A stretch of 25,251 nucleotides of DNA from JBCDLI01 sp038745535 (lineage in GTDB: Bacteria; Pseudomonadota; Alphaproteobacteria; Rhizobiales; Rhizobiaceae). Shown here piece by piece: positions 7,123 to 14,344 of this stretch; position 1 is the first letter of the stretch, and each line of letters begins with the position of its first letter. The notes beneath the pieces are model-generated. The model was not told the DNA's origin and made no database searches. It saw only the letters and a list, made by a program, of their open reading frames with translations. The translations under genes were made by a program, and so were the position numbers. Location: NCBI GenBank assembly GCA_038745535.1, contig JBCDLI010000038.1, forward strand, positions 1 through 25,251, written 5' to 3'.

Positions 7123-8124
7123 GTGGTGCTTGCCCATAAGACACTGGAGCTAGGCGCACCTGCGACCGGATGCGGGTTCAGCGGCCTAAATTTTGTGGCG
7201 TCGGCTGGAGACGGCAGGCTACATTTCCTCGCAGCAGACGGCGAGCAGTCACATGTGCAGGTTCATGACGGCGCTATTCTTGCACTAGCGACCGACGAAC
7301 GGACAAACACAGTCTTCAGCGCCGGCGACGACGGACGAGTTGTAAAATTAGGCGATGAGGGCGACCCTGAGACCATCCACGATGGCCGAAAGTGGGTGGA
7401 TAGTATCGCTCTCAGCCAGCGCGGCGATGTTGCTTGGAGTGCCGGCAAGGCGATTTTTCTGCTGCGGAAGGGAAGTGTCGATCCTGTGCAGATTGCTGCG
7501 CCTTCATCGGTTGCTAATCTGGCATTTTCCCATGATGGAAAACTGCTCGGCGCGGCGGTCTACGGGGGAGCGCTGATTATCAGTGTTTCTGGCTCCGCCG
7601 ACCCGAGAATGCTGGAGTGGCAAGGGTCGCACAAAAGCATTGGTTTCTCCGTTGACGGACGCTTTTGTGTGACCTCAATGCTGGAAAATGCTCTGCACGT
7701 CTGGCGGCTGGATAAGCCCGAAGACCACCACGGGAAAATGGGCGGTTATCATTCGCGGCCTTCCTCATTTGCGTGGACGGCTGACGGTAGGTTCATGGCA
7801 ACTGCGGGAGCGGACGTTCTCGTGCTTTGGCCCTTCACAGGCGCCAAAGGGCCATTGGGCGCGCCGGCCGCTGTGTTCCAAAACACAGCCAAACCGGAAG
7901 TCATATGCTCGGTCGCGTCACGCCCACAAAGCCAACACATCGCTCTTGGCTACAAAGATGGCTCCCTCTTCATCTTTGACCGCAAACGACAGAACTTCAC
8001 ACCAATCGTAGAACCGGGTGAGGCGGGGCCAGTGGCAAAAATCGCCTTCAATCAAAAAGGCAATTTGCTTGGATTTATCCGCGAGGATGGCGAAGCCGGA
8101 GTTATCGACGTAAGGGCGCTTTAG
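7123..8124 (+). CDS. WD40-repeat protein
   Basis: This 333-residue protein begins with GTG 7123, only 4 bp after the stop of the CobW-type gene. Several degenerate WD40 blades are visible, such as ALATDERTNTVFSAGDDGRVVKL, SVANLAFSHDGKLLGAAVYG, KSIGFSVDGRFCVTSMLENALHVWRL and SSFAWTADGRFMATAGADVLVLWPF. Six to seven blades would fit the length, giving one beta-propeller. No signal peptide or membrane segment is seen, so it is probably cytoplasmic. WD40 proteins are scaffolds. Its tight coupling to a COG0523 GTPase suggests it works with that metallochaperone, perhaps holding the client protein; this is inference. Its stop overlaps the stop of the convergent ABC gene by four bases (TTAG, 8121-8124). 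Confidence 0.8.
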   Translation: MVLAHKTLELGAPATGCGFSGLNFVASAGDGRLHFLAADGEQSHVQVHDGAILALATDERTNTVFSAGDDGRVVKLGDEGDPETIHDGRKWVDSIALSQRGDVAWSAGKAIFLLRKGSVDPVQIAAPSSVANLAFSHDGKLLGAAVYGGALIISVSGSADPRMLEWQGSHKSIGFSVDGRFCVTSMLENALHVWRLDKPEDHHGKMGGYHSRPSSFAWTADGRFMATAGADVLVLWPFTGAKGPLGAPAAVFQNTAKPEVICSVASRPQSQHIALGYKDGSLFIFDRKRQNFTPIVEPGEAGPVAKIAFNQKGNLLGFIREDGEAGVIDVRAL

Positions 8125-9806
8125 TCGAGGGCTGCATCGGACAAGAGGTCTGTTTTCGGCATCAATGACAACAATTCCTGGGTGTAGGCATGCTGTGGCT
8201 TGGAGAACAGAGCTTCGGTATCGGCAACCTCTACAAGCTTACCATTTCGCAGGACGCCGATGCGGTCACACATCTGGCGCACCACGGGCAGATCGTGGCT
8301 GATGAACAGCATGGTCAGGCCAAGATGGTCTTGTAGATCTTTCAAGATGTTCAAAATTTGCGCTTGAATCGAGACGTCCAGCGCGCTCGTTGGCTCGTCG
8401 CAAATCAGAAAACGCGGTTGTGTTGCGAGCGCTCGTGCAATGGCGATCCGTTGCCTTTGGCCGCCGGAAAATTGATGCGGGAACTTTGATCCGGCGTCGG
8501 CGCCAATGCCCACTTTTTCTAGCAGGTCTTCAACGCGCCCTTTGATTTCGGATTTGGGGATCGCGCCAAGGTGAAGCGCGGGCTCAGCTACAATATCGGC
8601 AACGCGATGGCGCGGATTAAGCGATGAGAACGGGTCTTGAAAGATCATCTGGATCTGGCGGCGATAGGTACTGTCCGCGCTTTCTGAAATCGACTTCCCA
8701 TTAAACAGTATTTCGCCGCCGTCAGTTTGGTAGAGCTTCGCGATCATGCGGGCGATTGTTGATTTGCCGGAGCCGCTCTCACCCACCAGACCGAAGACTT
8801 CTCCTTGCCGTATTTCAAAACTGACATCGTCAACCGCGGTGAAATACCTTCGGTTCCACGGCAGAATAGCCGCATTTGACGAGAAGTGCTTTGTGATGCC
8901 TCGCACTTCCAAGAGGGGTGCCTCAGATGTTTCTGATTTTGGCCAGTTGCTCGCAAGATCATCAATATCAAAACGCGTTGCGCGACCACCGTACGATATT
9001 TGCGGGAAGCGATGGACCTTACGGTTTGGCCGCGGCACCGCCGCGATGAGGCTTTTGGTATATTCGTGGCGCGGCGAGCCTAGCACTTGCGCTGTCGGCC
9101 CGGTTTCCACCACTTCGCCGGCATACATCACCGTAACAACGTCGGTCGTTTCAGCAATGACCCCCATGTCGTGCGTGATGAGGATGATACCGACGCCACC
9201 CTCTTCGGCGAGCGCTTTGATGAGGTCCAGAATTTGCGCTTGGATGGAAACGTCCAGCGCAGTCGTTGGCTCATCGGCAATGATCACTTCAGGCTCAGAT
9301 GAAAGAGCGAGAGCGATGACCACACGCTGACGCATGCCGCCGGAAAACTGGTGCGGATATTGGTCAATCCGCGTTCGCGGATCTTGAATTCCGACGCGAT
9401 CTAAAAGCGCGATGGCTTTGTCGCGCGCCTCTGATGGCGACAGGCGCAGATGGGCTGTGATCGTTTCGACCAGCTGATCACCGATGGTAAAGAGCGGGTT
9501 GAGCGAGGTGAGGGGATCTTGAAAGATCATCGAGATGCGCTTGCCGCGGATGGCGCGCATGGCGGCCTCATCGCTGCCCGAGATGGTGGTGTCTTTCAGT
9601 GCGACGGTGCCGTCTGTGATGTGGCCCGCGCCTTGGAGCAATCCCATTATTGCCGCGCCGATTGTGGATTTTCCCGCACCGCTTTCACCGACAAGGCCGT
9701 GAATTTGGCCTGGTTCCACCGTGAGCACCGCATCTTTCACCGCAGTGAATGGCCCGTGCCGCGTGGGAAATTGGACCGTGAGATTTTCAATCGCGAGAAG
9801 TGTCAT
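8121..9806 (-). CDS. Fused double ATPase of a peptide-type ABC importer (DppD-DppF / GsiA-like)
   Basis: This 561-residue protein contains two complete ABC ATPase domains in tandem. Domain 1 has Walker A GESGAGKST (40-48), signature FSGGMRQ (154-160), Walker B VIIADEP (174-180) and switch histidine in THDMG. Domain 2 has Walker A GESGSGKST (342-350), signature FSGGQRQ (446-452), Walker B LICDEP (467-472) and SHDLP. Both carry the oligopeptide-type C-terminal tail (HEYTKSLIAAVP, HAYTQELLSLMP). Together they power the two permeases encoded just upstream. Fusion of both ATPases is common in alphaproteobacterial peptide, glutathione and microcin C-type importers. It is the last gene of the operon and overlaps the convergent WD40 gene by four bases. 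Confidence 0.94.
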   Translation of the reverse strand: MTLLAIENLTVQFPTRHGPFTAVKDAVLTVEPGQIHGLVGESGAGKSTIGAAIMGLLQGAGHITDGTVALKDTTISGSDEAAMRAIRGKRISMIFQDPLTSLNPLFTIGDQLVETITAHLRLSPSEARDKAIALLDRVGIQDPRTRIDQYPHQFSGGMRQRVVIALALSSEPEVIIADEPTTALDVSIQAQILDLIKALAEEGGVGIILITHDMGVIAETTDVVTVMYAGEVVETGPTAQVLGSPRHEYTKSLIAAVPRPNRKVHRFPQISYGGRATRFDIDDLASNWPKSETSEAPLLEVRGITKHFSSNAAILPWNRRYFTAVDDVSFEIRQGEVFGLVGESGSGKSTIARMIAKLYQTDGGEILFNGKSISESADSTYRRQIQMIFQDPFSSLNPRHRVADIVAEPALHLGAIPKSEIKGRVEDLLEKVGIGADAGSKFPHQFSGGQRQRIAIARALATQPRFLICDEPTSALDVSIQAQILNILKDLQDHLGLTMLFISHDLPVVRQMCDRIGVLRNGKLVEVADTEALFSKPQHAYTQELLSLMPKTDLLSDAALD

Positions 9807-9810
9807 GGGG

Positions 9811-10725
9811 CTACTGCAGCCTCGGGTTCAACGCATCGCGGAGCCAGTCACCGAGCAGGTTTACCGATAGGGCGAGCGCCAGAAGTGTGGCGGCAGGGAA
9901 AAACAGTATCCACCATTCTCCGGAGAACAGAAATCCCTGCCCAATGCGGATGAGCGTGCCGAGCGAGGGCTGCGTGGGTGGTGCGCCAACGCCCAAGAAC
10001 GAAAGCGTCGCCTCGGTTATAATCGCGAGCGCCAGCGAAATTGTGGCGATAACCAACACGGGAGAAAGCGTGTTTGGCAGGATATGCCGCGCCATGATCG
10101 AAAATGGTGACCGCCCGATCAAACGAGCTGCCTGCACATATTCCTTGCTCTTTTCGACGAGCGTTGCGCCTCGCACAACACGGGCAAATTGCACCCAATC
10201 GGACAAGCCGATGGCGATGATCAGCACCCAAATTGCGATCTCATCGCGCATGGATGGTGGCGTAATGCCTTTTGCGATTCCGAAAATTAAAAGCGCAACA
10301 AGGATTGCGGGAAACGTAAGCTGGATGTCGGCAATGCGCATGATGATTGTATCTGTGCGTCCGCCGACATAGCCCGAAATCAGCCCAAGCGTTATGCCGA
10401 TTGTCATGGCAAGCAGAACCGCAGCAAAGCCGACAAAGAGCGAAATTCGCATGCCGTAGAGGATCGTGGCGTAGACATCACGGCCCTGATCATCGGCGCC
10501 AAACATGAAAGTGTCGCCGGTAAATTGGTTCGGCTGCATTGGCGCAGAAAAGCCGTTCATCAGGTTGAGCGTTGCCGGGTCAAATGGATTTTGACTGGTG
10601 ACCAGCGGTGCAAATACGGCCCCACCGACAAGGAGAGCTGTAACCAAAAACGCGATGATCGCGACCGGCGAGCGCTTGAAGCTGTAGAAGAGGTCGGAGC
10701 TTAAAAACGCGGACACGGCGCTCAT
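9811..10725 (-). CDS. Peptide-type ABC transporter permease (DppC-like)
   Basis: This 304-residue integral membrane permease begins MSAVSAFLSSDLFYSFKRSP, the N-terminal cytoplasmic arm of DppC/OppC proteins. It contains GTDxxGRD-type sequence FGADDQGRDVYATILYGMRISL and the EAA loop EYVQAARLIGRSPFSIMARHILPNT that contacts the ATPase. About six transmembrane helices are visible. It begins directly after the stop of the DppB-like gene (no spacer) and ends 4 bp before the ATPase gene, so the three genes are one translationally linked unit. Confidence 0.92.
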   Translation of the reverse strand: MSAVSAFLSSDLFYSFKRSPVAIIAFLVTALLVGGAVFAPLVTSQNPFDPATLNLMNGFSAPMQPNQFTGDTFMFGADDQGRDVYATILYGMRISLFVGFAAVLLAMTIGITLGLISGYVGGRTDTIIMRIADIQLTFPAILVALLIFGIAKGITPPSMRDEIAIWVLIIAIGLSDWVQFARVVRGATLVEKSKEYVQAARLIGRSPFSIMARHILPNTLSPVLVIATISLALAIITEATLSFLGVGAPPTQPSLGTLIRIGQGFLFSGEWWILFFPAATLLALALSVNLLGDWLRDALNPRLQ

Positions 10726-11712
10726 TCAGTTCGCCCCGCTCGATGCGTCTGACTTTAGCCGCGGATCGACGATGTAGTACAGCACGTCGACGATCAGGTT
10801 GATCGCGACAAACAGGACCGAGATCAGCATCAAATACGTGGCCATGACGGGAATATCGACGAATTGGATGGCGTTGATGAAGGTCAATCCGACACCCGGC
10901 CATTGGAATACCGTCTCTGTGATGATCGCGAAGGCGATGATCGACCCAAGCTGAAGCCCTGTGATCGTGATAACTGGGACGAGCGTATTTTTGAGCGCGT
11001 GGCGGAAATGGATCGCACGCTGGCTGAGGCCACGAGCGCGAGCGAACTTGACGTAGTCAGAACGCAAAACCTCCAGCATCTCTGATCGGACCAGGCGCAT
11101 GATCAGCGTCATTTGGTAAAGACCAAGCGTTATGGAGGGCAGGATCAGTGCTTTGAGCCCTGATGCGGTCAAAAACCCAGTGCTCCACCATCCGATTTGC
11201 ACCGTTTCGCCTCGACCGAAGCTCGGCAGCCAACCAAGTTCGACGGCAAAGACGTAGATGAGCAAGATGCCGATCAGGAATGTCGGCAGCGATACGCCAA
11301 CGAGCGAGAGCGTCATAATCGCGCTGGATATCCAGCCTTCCCGATTAATGGCGGTGTAGACACCCAGCGAAATTCCCAAAATAATCGCGAATAGGCCGGA
11401 CACGAATGCGAGTTCAAGCGTCGCCGGTGCGCGTTCAATGATGATGTCAGCGACAGGACGGCCCTGTCTGAACGAGACGCCGAAATTGCCGTCGACAACA
11501 ATGCCCTTGATGAAATTGAAGTATTGAACCGGAAAGGCGTCGTTTAAGCCCAGTTGATCGCGGACCCGCTCAATATCGGCTACCGTGCGCTCCTGACCGA
11601 GCAGATTTTCGACCGGGTCACCGACAAACCGGAAAAGCGAAAACGCAACTAGCCCGACGGTCAACAGGACGATGACCGACTGTAAAATCCGGCGCAGGAC
11701 AAACGAAATCAT
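10726..11712 (-). CDS. Peptide-type ABC transporter permease (DppB-like)
   Basis: This 328-residue permease begins MISFVLRRILQSVIVLLTVG, typical of the DppB/OppB branch. It has six transmembrane helices, the periplasmic region LLGQERTVADIERVRDQLGL and the EAA loop DYVKFARARGLSQRAIHFRHALKN. It pairs with the DppC-like permease to form the membrane channel. There is no obvious Shine-Dalgarno before ATG 11712, and a strong hairpin lies 24-45 bp upstream, so its expression is probably lower than that of the binding protein. Confidence 0.92.
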   Translation of the reverse strand: MISFVLRRILQSVIVLLTVGLVAFSLFRFVGDPVENLLGQERTVADIERVRDQLGLNDAFPVQYFNFIKGIVVDGNFGVSFRQGRPVADIIIERAPATLELAFVSGLFAIILGISLGVYTAINREGWISSAIMTLSLVGVSLPTFLIGILLIYVFAVELGWLPSFGRGETVQIGWWSTGFLTASGLKALILPSITLGLYQMTLIMRLVRSEMLEVLRSDYVKFARARGLSQRAIHFRHALKNTLVPVITITGLQLGSIIAFAIITETVFQWPGVGLTFINAIQFVDIPVMATYLMLISVLFVAINLIVDVLYYIVDPRLKSDASSGAN

Positions 11713-11725
11713 GGGCGGGTCTAGC

Positions 11726-11757
11726 TTAAAAAGAAGCGCAGGCGGGACCGCCTGCGC
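11726..11757 (-). terminator. Hairpin terminator/attenuator between binding-protein and permease genes
   Basis: GCGCAGGCG (11736-11744) pairs with CGCCTGCGC (11749-11757) around a 4-nt loop. Read on the minus strand the stem is followed by TTCTTTTTAAG. This is a good Rho-independent terminator placed inside the operon, 22 bp past the stop of the binding-protein gene. In ABC operons such intergenic hairpins allow partial read-through and protect the upstream mRNA, giving excess binding protein over membrane components. Confidence 0.75.
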
Positions 11758-11778
11758 AAAGTCTGAGGTCTCAACGGG

Positions 11779-13368
11779 TCAGTTAAACGTCATAAACTTG
11801 AAGTGGGGCTGATCTTCCGGCTGCACGGGGAAGCCAATTTTCTCCGCCATGCCCCAGTTCAGGACTTGGTTATGGACAGGAAGGTAGACTTGCTCCTCTT
11901 GGATCACCTCCCAAATTGACGCGATCGTTTCGTTGCGCTTTTCGATGTCCACTTCAGAGCCAAGCGATTGGATCATCTCATCGACGTCGGTATTGGCGAA
12001 ACGCGCGGCGTTCCATGAACCGCGGTCGTCGGTTGTGGAGTGCACGAGGAAATTGAACACATATTCACTGTCGAACGTCGGAACGCCCCAGCCAAGCAGG
12101 TAGAAGTCAGTTTCTTTTCCTGAAATGAGCGGGAAATGGTTTGCCTTCGTCTGCGCAACCAAATTGGTCTGGATACCGATACGCCCCATCATGCCGACCA
12201 TCGCCTGACAAATGGCTTCGTCGTTGATGTAGCGGTCGTTAGGGCAATGAAGGGTGATCTCAAAACCATCGCCGTATCCGGCTTCCTGCATGAGAGCCAT
12301 GGCAGCTTCGGTATCGGCTGCGGGATACGCGTCCAGCTCTTCGTTCCAGCCGTTTACGAAGGGCGGAATGATAACATTGGTCGGGGCTGACTGGCCACGC
12401 ATCACGACCTGTTGGATTGCGTCGCGGTCAATCGCCAGGTTCATTGCCCGCCGAACGCGCACATCAGCAAACGGGTTCGCACCGTCAACATTGTCGTTCT
12501 CAAGATCGTCGTCACCGGAATTGAGGCCAAAGAAGATCGTGCGGTTCTGCGGTGCGTTTTGCACCTTCAGGCCGTCAGCGTCTGCAACACGCTGCAAATC
12601 CTGGACGGGGACGTCTTGGATCATGTCCACTTCGCCGGAGAGAAGCGCTGCCACACGGGTCGCGGCGTTCTGGATTGGCGTGTAGACGATTTCGGTAATT
12701 TCCATCGGGAAAGTGCCGATGCCCCAGTAGTCGTCATTGCGTTGCAGCACCGTGCGGACATCAGGCTCGCGGCTGATCAGCTTGAAGGGGCCAGTGCCGT
12801 TTGCGTTGCGCACAGCATAGGTTTCTTCGGATGTGTCAAACTCGGCTGGAACAACGACATCATTTTCCTCAGACCATCCCTTATCCATCATAAACAGATT
12901 GGTGAGGTTGTTTGGCAGAATGGGATTTGGTCCCTCGGTTTCCATCTCAACAGTGAAATCATCAACCGCACGGACATCGGTGATGCTAACGAGAAGCTCT
13001 TTCATGTCAGAGCTTTCCTGCTTCGCGCGATTGATTGAAAAGACAACGTCCTCAGCGGTGAAATCTTGACCTTCGTGGAACTTCACGCCTTCGCGCAATT
13101 TAAACACCCAGACGTTGGGATTGTCAGGTGATACCGACCACTCAGTCGCGAGTGCGGGAATGGGCTTTGCTTCCATATCCGGCGAAATTAGCGGCTCGTA
13201 GATCTGCTGGGAAAGCGCGTGCGTTGGACCCTCATTTTGCGAGTGGGGATCAAGAGTAAGTGAATCGCCGGCTCTTGCCCATCGAAGTGTCTCGGCAGAT
13301 GCAATGGTGGTAAACCCGCCAAGGGTGACAGCTGCTGCTGTGGCGAGCAAAGTTGTCTTTTTGATCAT
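11779..13368 (-). CDS. ABC transporter substrate-binding protein, family 5 (peptide/nickel type)
   Basis: This 529-residue periplasmic protein starts with a Sec signal peptide (MIKK, hydrophobic core TLLATAAAVTLGGFTTI, cleavage after ASA at residue 25). The mature part shows the SBP_bac_5 pattern: LRWARAGDSLTLDPH, NVWVFKLREGVKFHEGQDFT, DVVFSINRAKQ, NGTGPFKLI, VRRAMNLAIDRDAI and VYLPVHNQVLNWG near the end. SBP family 5 proteins capture di-/oligopeptides, nickel, heme precursors or opines; the ligand cannot be fixed here. AGGGAG eight bases upstream supports the start. It is the first gene of the operon with two permeases and the fused ATPase. Confidence 0.93.
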   Translation of the reverse strand: MIKKTTLLATAAAVTLGGFTTIASAETLRWARAGDSLTLDPHSQNEGPTHALSQQIYEPLISPDMEAKPIPALATEWSVSPDNPNVWVFKLREGVKFHEGQDFTAEDVVFSINRAKQESSDMKELLVSITDVRAVDDFTVEMETEGPNPILPNNLTNLFMMDKGWSEENDVVVPAEFDTSEETYAVRNANGTGPFKLISREPDVRTVLQRNDDYWGIGTFPMEITEIVYTPIQNAATRVAALLSGEVDMIQDVPVQDLQRVADADGLKVQNAPQNRTIFFGLNSGDDDLENDNVDGANPFADVRVRRAMNLAIDRDAIQQVVMRGQSAPTNVIIPPFVNGWNEELDAYPAADTEAAMALMQEAGYGDGFEITLHCPNDRYINDEAICQAMVGMMGRIGIQTNLVAQTKANHFPLISGKETDFYLLGWGVPTFDSEYVFNFLVHSTTDDRGSWNAARFANTDVDEMIQSLGSEVDIEKRNETIASIWEVIQEEQVYLPVHNQVLNWGMAEKIGFPVQPEDQPHFKFMTFN

Positions 13369-13408
13369 AAATTTCTCCCTGATTATTCAACGGCGCTGTC
13401 GCCATTCG

Positions 13409-13426
13409 TCGTAGAGCTAACTACGA
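13409..13426. promoter_or_regulatory. Inverted repeat upstream of the ABC operon
   Basis: TCGTAG (13409-13414) and CTACGA (13421-13426) are a perfect inverted repeat with a 6-bp spacer, 41 bp before the start of the binding-protein gene. It could be an operator or a leader hairpin for the importer operon. I find no certain -35/-10 pair next to it. The rest of the 13369-13604 intergenic region shows no gene. Confidence 0.35.
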
Positions 13427-13604
13427 TTAGATGAGAGATGCGAGAGAAAATTTCGGGCGCGTATTGTGCAAAAATTGGTCGGAAAAGCCCGCTTTTGTGT
13501 TGACCTAAGGGCATATTGAAGGGCTAGCGGAACGGCATGCTCATTGAACCGTTCGATGCTCGGTGGCGTAACGAAAGGTAACCTGCGATGAATGGACAGC
13601 GAGC

Positions 13605-14066
13605 ATGTCGAACCTATTGATTATTGTTTTACTCGTTATTGCGACCGCAAGCAGTGGCGGCTTCTTCAAGCCTGATGAGTGGTACTTCAATCTCGATAAG
13701 CCGTCGTGGACGCCGCCACCATGGGCGTTTCCAGTGGTCTGGACAGTGCTTTATGTGGCTATTGCAGCAGCGGCTTATATCGTCATCCAATCGGAAGGGT
13801 GGGGGTGGTTGGCAGCACTTTGGGTCGTGCACCTCGGTCTCAACGCTGCCTGGTCGGGCTTCTTTTTCGGCATGAGACGTATGGATATTGCTTTTGTCGA
13901 TGTCTGCTTTCTTTGGACATCAATCGCGGTTTTGATTGTCCTGTTCGCGCAAGTGTCACTGTTGGCGAGCCTTCTTATGGTGCCGTATCTGATTTGGGTG
14001 ACGACAGCTGCCGCGCTCAATTGGCAGGTTTGGTCGATGAACCCGGACGCTACCAGCCGGGCTTAG
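13605..14066 (+). CDS. tspO: TspO/MBR family tetrapyrrole-binding membrane protein
   Basis: This 153-residue protein has five hydrophobic segments and the aromatic-rich TspO core: EWYFNLDKPSWTPPPWAFPV (residues about 25-44), VVWTVLYVAIAAAAYIV, LNAAWSGFFFGMRRMDIAFVD and VPYLIWVTTAAALNWQVW. Length and topology match the family. In Rhodobacter sphaeroides, TspO is an outer-membrane tetrapyrrole sensor that lowers expression of photosynthesis genes in oxygen; the same job is likely here given its place at the edge of the photosynthesis cluster. Its ATG has a poor ribosome site. AAAGGTAA lies instead before an out-of-frame ATG at 13588 that opens a 10-codon frame overlapping the tspO start. The tspO stop overlaps the stop of the convergent gene (TTAG). 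Confidence 0.92.
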   Translation: MSNLLIIVLLVIATASSGGFFKPDEWYFNLDKPSWTPPPWAFPVVWTVLYVAIAAAAYIVIQSEGWGWLAALWVVHLGLNAAWSGFFFGMRRMDIAFVDVCFLWTSIAVLIVLFAQVSLLASLLMVPYLIWVTTAAALNWQVWSMNPDATSRA

Positions 14067-14329
14067 CGTGTTTTAAGTTCACCGATGTGGGTGAGGAAAC
14101 TCGCTGATAAAAAGGCGACAATCAGAACCGGTGGGCCGTCTATAAGAGCAGTGCGTAGTGCCAGCATGAGAAGCACACCCGACCCAGCATTGAACAAGAT
14201 GTAAGCGCGTGTACGGCGCGACTTGGCAGACCGCAGGAACCACAGCGCCTCAAGTACGAGGGCGACTATCGCGATCTCGGCAATGGTGCCACTTGAAACG
14301 AGCTTTAAAACCCAACCCAGTATTTCCAT
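14063..14329 (-). CDS. Small membrane protein of unknown function (between tspO and bchP)
   Basis: This 88-residue protein begins MEILGWVLKLVSSGTIAEIA and has three hydrophobic segments, about residues 14-32, 43-61 and 66-83. A basic cytoplasmic turn (RSAKSRRTR) separates the first two. I do not recognise a named family. The gene follows bchP by 15 bp on the same strand and is the last gene of the bchG-PucC-bchP run, so it is probably co-transcribed with bacteriochlorophyll tail-processing genes. The ribosome site is weak. Codon use and the clean membrane pattern make it a likely real gene. A role in pigment handling or membrane assembly would be a guess. Confidence 0.65.
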   Translation of the reverse strand: MEILGWVLKLVSSGTIAEIAIVALVLEALWFLRSAKSRRTRAYILFNAGSGVLLMLALRTALIDGPPVLIVAFLSASFLTHIGELKTR

Positions 14330-14344
14330 AGTCGCAACTGCCGA

